DNA of 64,000 bases, from contig NZ_JACEHH010000008.1 in NCBI RefSeq assembly GCF_014154935.1, forward strand, positions 167,349 through 231,348, given 5' to 3'. Below are positions 61,916-64,000 of this stretch, in pieces. Made by a program: the position numbers and the translations under genes. The notes under the pieces are model-generated. The model was given only the letters and a program-made list of their open reading frames with translations, had not been told where the DNA came from and searched no databases. Position 1 is the first letter of the stretch; every line of letters begins with the position of its first letter. The stretch comes from Stieleria mannarensis (GTDB taxonomy: Bacteria; Planctomycetota; Planctomycetia; Pirellulales; Pirellulaceae).

Positions 61916-62433
61916 ACGCGATGACACATCGGATTCTGGTCGGTGTCGCGATCATTCTGGTCGGGTTGTTTGCCGCGTCGAGTGTTTTGAGTACCTGGGC
62001 GGCGGCGGAGCGATTGGAACTGGATCGACGCGACTTGAACGAGTTACGACAGAAGCTCGGAGAGATGGAGCAGGTTGCCGATGCGCCCCGTGTCGCGGCA
62101 CTGGAGCTTGAAGAACCCAATCAAATCCTCGATCGAATCAACGCGGCGCTGCAACAAGCCGAGCTGTCAACCAATTTGCTAGCGAACCAGACTCCTAGCG
62201 AGCCGCAGCGGATCGGGCAGACGGATTTCAAGCTTCGCCGGGTGGAGATCAAGCTCAACGCGGCGACGGTGGAGCAGATCGTGTCGTTCTGTGATGCGCT
62301 CAAAGACGAATCGACCGGCAGTTTGGTGCGAGATTTACAGCTGTTTGATCCCCGGCAATCGGGATCGCGCGAGACGTGGAATTCTCAGCTGACCTTGACC
62401 CAAATCATCTTTTCACCGAAAAGCGAGTCGTGA
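61912..62433 (+). CDS. GspM-like inner-membrane protein
   Basis: This 173-residue protein begins with a short cytoplasmic end and one membrane helix (ILVGVAIILVGLFAASSVLS), then a coiled helix (ERLELDRRDLNELRQKLGEM) and a ferredoxin-like periplasmic domain (VEIKLNAATVEQIVSFCDAL, LQLFDPRQ). The size and topology fit GspM, the partner of GspL, and the ATGA overlap with the L-like gene supports it. It ends the tightly coupled part of the operon. Confidence 0.75.
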   Translation: MNAMTHRILVGVAIILVGLFAASSVLSTWAAAERLELDRRDLNELRQKLGEMEQVADAPRVAALELEEPNQILDRINAALQQAELSTNLLANQTPSEPQRIGQTDFKLRRVEIKLNAATVEQIVSFCDALKDESTGSLVRDLQLFDPRQSGSRETWNSQLTLTQIIFSPKSES

Positions 62434-62469
62434 AAGTGCCTCGGTGCCTTGTCAACTCTTGATGTCAAA

Positions 62470-62537
62470 GTAGCGGAACTCGCCAAGAGTTTCGGTTTTG
62501 TCGGCGAGTAGCCGAAAGTCATGGCGATTTCCGTTAC
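62470..62537 (+). repeat. Singleton of the 107-base array unit
   Basis: GTAGCGGAACTCGCCAAGAG to TTCCGTTAC: a diverged forward copy of the tandem unit at 23551-24660 with the same outer arms. It separates the secretion operon from the TPR gene. Confidence 0.65.
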
Positions 62538-62586
62538 CGCTGTGATCCTACGATCTAGGAATGACAAGTCACGTCGTGGAGTTGGA

Positions 62587-63597
62587 ATGCGTCGAAATGG
62601 AATTCGTCACGATCGATCGCGGGATGGTTCGGTGTCTGCTGCGCTAAGGCTGGTGCGGTTTGGTGTTGTCCACTCATTCGCGTCCATCGCCGCCTTCTTC
62701 GTCTGTCTGCTGCCCATCGGATGCTCGTCGCTGCAAAGCAACAATCAATCGGTCATTTCGGTCCAGACGAAGCGTGACACCAAACGTGCCAATCGGCTGA
62801 CATACGCGGGAATCCGCTCGCTCGGCAAGCAGCATTTTGATCAGGCCGCCAAGCACTTTCGCGAGGCGGTGGAGGCGGATGACACCTATGGCCCGGCCCA
62901 CAACAATTTGGGGCTGTTGCATTACGAGCAAGGCAACTTGTACCAGGCCGTGTTGGCGTTTGAGCAGGCGCGGGAATTCCTGCCGAATGATCCCGCAGTG
63001 GTCTACAACCTGGCCTTGGCCCTCGAATCGGCTGGTCGGACCGGCGAAGCGATGGAGTTGTATTACACCGCCAACGCGATGGATCGTGCGAATCCTCATT
63101 ATTTGGGCAATTTGGTGCGACTGCGAGTTCGGATGGGCGAGCACGACGAGTTGCTGGTTCAGCAATTGCGGGACTTGGCGCTGATCGAAACGCGGCCCGA
63201 CTGGCGTCGTTGGGCGGACACGCAATTGGCCCTGTCCCACAACGATGCCTTGGATCGCGGACCGGGAACACCCGATTTGGAAGCGGCGGTCAACGAGGCG
63301 AATGAACCCGACCGGACGAAGCTGAGGACAAAAATCATCGATCTGACCCCCGTCATGCCCGCCTCAGCCGAGCAACCGATCCCCGAACCTCCGGGCAACG
63401 ATCCACTCGACGACGAGCGTTCCGACGAGGACGATCTGCCCGATGTCCCACCACCGCTCGCCCCACCCCTCCAGGCCCCAATGGTCGATCCGATTCCCGA
63501 TCAGCCGACAAGGCGTCATTCTCCGCCACCGCCAACCGCCGTCGAACCATCGCCACTCGAAGAAAGCGTCGTCGAAGACCTGACCGGAAATGACTGA
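62587..63597 (+). CDS. TPR-repeat lipoprotein
   Basis: This 336-residue exported protein starts at the ATG at 62587 (the frame opens at 62521 inside the repeat). A basic N-terminus and hydrophobic stretch end in LLPIGCSS, a likely lipobox with acylated Cys. Three tetratricopeptide repeats follow (about 70-170: LGKQHFDQAAKHFREAVEAD, YGPAHNNLGLLHYEQGNLYQ, PAVVYNLALALESAGRTGEA). The C-terminal third is Pro/Asp/Glu-rich and probably disordered. Such TPR lipoproteins help assemble pili or secretins (PilF/GspS-like roles), which its place after the gsp genes makes plausible. Its stop codon lies in a short repeat. Confidence 0.8.
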   Translation: MRRNGIRHDRSRDGSVSAALRLVRFGVVHSFASIAAFFVCLLPIGCSSLQSNNQSVISVQTKRDTKRANRLTYAGIRSLGKQHFDQAAKHFREAVEADDTYGPAHNNLGLLHYEQGNLYQAVLAFEQAREFLPNDPAVVYNLALALESAGRTGEAMELYYTANAMDRANPHYLGNLVRLRVRMGEHDELLVQQLRDLALIETRPDWRRWADTQLALSHNDALDRGPGTPDLEAAVNEANEPDRTKLRTKIIDLTPVMPASAEQPIPEPPGNDPLDDERSDEDDLPDVPPPLAPPLQAPMVDPIPDQPTRRHSPPPPTAVEPSPLEESVVEDLTGND

Positions 63598-63795
63598 TCG
63601 GAAATGACTGATCGGGGACATGGCACAATCAAGGAAATGACTGATCGGGGACATGGCACAATCAAGGTGCCCGACCAGATCCTTGCTAGCAATGGTCCGA
63701 TCGGGGTCTGTCCCCATCCGGCTTGCAAGCAAATAGTCCGATCGGGGTCTGTCCCCGGCTTGCAAGCAAATGACTTGACCGGGGTCTGTCCCCGA
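63586..63795. repeat. Direct repeats at the end of the TPR gene and beyond
   Basis: GAAATGACTGATCGGGGACA plus TGGCACAATCAAG stands at 63601-63633 and again at 63634-63666, with a short partial copy at 63586-63600 that contains the TGA of the TPR gene. Then GATCGGGGTCTGTCCCC-type hairpins, three in a row, are separated by GCTTGCAAGCAAAT. The pattern suggests expansion of a short palindromic unit. Confidence 0.7.
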
Positions 63796-64000
63796 GTGGA
63801 TCCCGACAGCGGATCCGGAATGAAACCCACGGATGGCAGCGCGTCCCCACGGATGTCATCCAGTCGGGGATCCGTGGGTACGCCTTGCCATCCGTGGGCT
63901 GCTTCATCTCTGATCCAGGGTCTGTCCCCGGCGATGACCTTTCGCCAGTCGCGGGCCCTCTCTGGCGTTTGCTTGCTGCGCAAACGCCGTCTCTCCCAGA
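63598..64000. other. Repeat-filled end of the window, no gene seen
   Basis: Besides the direct repeats above, 63825-63899 carries a copy of the CCCACGGATGGCAGCGCG element seen at 1622-1671, here with extra half-units. A hairpin with arms GGCGTTTG and CAAACGCC lies near 63964-63988. I find no coding region. Confidence 0.55.

Noticed and set aside
1..64000. tRNA, rRNA and riboswitch genes
   Set aside because: I looked in all gaps for tRNA-like arms (GTTCGA with flanking stems) and known riboswitch cores and recognised none; small or unusual RNAs could still be missed by eye.

Overview
The window reads as chromosome of a marine planctomycete of the Pirellulaceae type (Rhodopirellula and relatives). 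This is inferred from gene content, not from a marker gene: several secreted sulfatases, PQQ-propeller, FG-GAP and DUF1573 proteins, DUF6807, an NDH-2, a long K+-dependent-type membrane pyrophosphatase and a type II secretion cluster. Weak Shine-Dalgarno signals and abundant dispersed palindromic repeats in nearly every gap fit the same group. Most of the window is G/C rich (40 of 60 bases in 38101-38160). The stretch 47.9-50.4 kb is clearly poorer in G/C (25 of 60 in 48301-48360).

Layout. 0-1.5 kb: tail of a sulfatase and an L-fuconate dehydratase, suggesting use of sulfated fucans. 1.8-16.3 kb, all on the minus strand: a DHH phosphoesterase, a very large CheB-CheR-PAS-histidine kinase-receiver hybrid, a P1B metal ATPase next to CorA, an HlyD-type adaptor coupled to a fused ABC ATPase/permease, and an unknown protein. 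16.4-23.5 kb: an exported glycan/sulfate-ester block (sulfatase, SGNH hydrolase, broken FG-GAP gene, PQQ-propeller/sulfatase fusion, sialidase-like protein). 23.55-24.66 kb: a tandem array of a 107-base palindromic unit filling the gap between convergent genes. 24.7-35.4 kb: pyrophosphatase, App1-like phosphatase, PQQ propeller, two CBS proteins, NDH-2, zinc-ribbon/cupin pair, agmatine deiminase. 36.2-42.0 kb: hpf-ptsN-ptsH-ptsI followed by a DUF2344 protein and RNase E/G. 42.5-47.4 kb: DUF6807 protein, metG, and a thioredoxin-serine protease fusion. 47.9-50.4 kb: an A/T-richer cassette of a DUF1573 protein and two unknown secreted proteins. 50.7-63.6 kb: a type II secretion operon in the order D-orf90-E-F-G-H-I-J-K-C-L-M-TPR lipoprotein, mostly with overlapping start and stop codons. 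No prepilin peptidase gene is present here.

The most unusual observation is in that operon. Dispersed palindromic repeats, recognisable elsewhere in the window as intergenic elements, lie in frame inside the regions encoding the cleavable leaders of three pseudopilins (G, H and J). They stretch the leaders to roughly 63, 57 and 37 residues, while the leaders of I and K are 6 and 9. No in-frame start codon lies between each repeat and the cleavage site, so at least part of each repeat must be translated. Other points worth following are the 107-base array and its singletons, the propeller-sulfatase fusion, the frameshift at a T8 run, the thioredoxin-protease fusion, the A/T-rich cassette with a G10 tract in its leader, and a small conserved-position orf between gspD and gspE.

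All family assignments were made by reading motifs by eye. No database search, alignment program or folding program was run.
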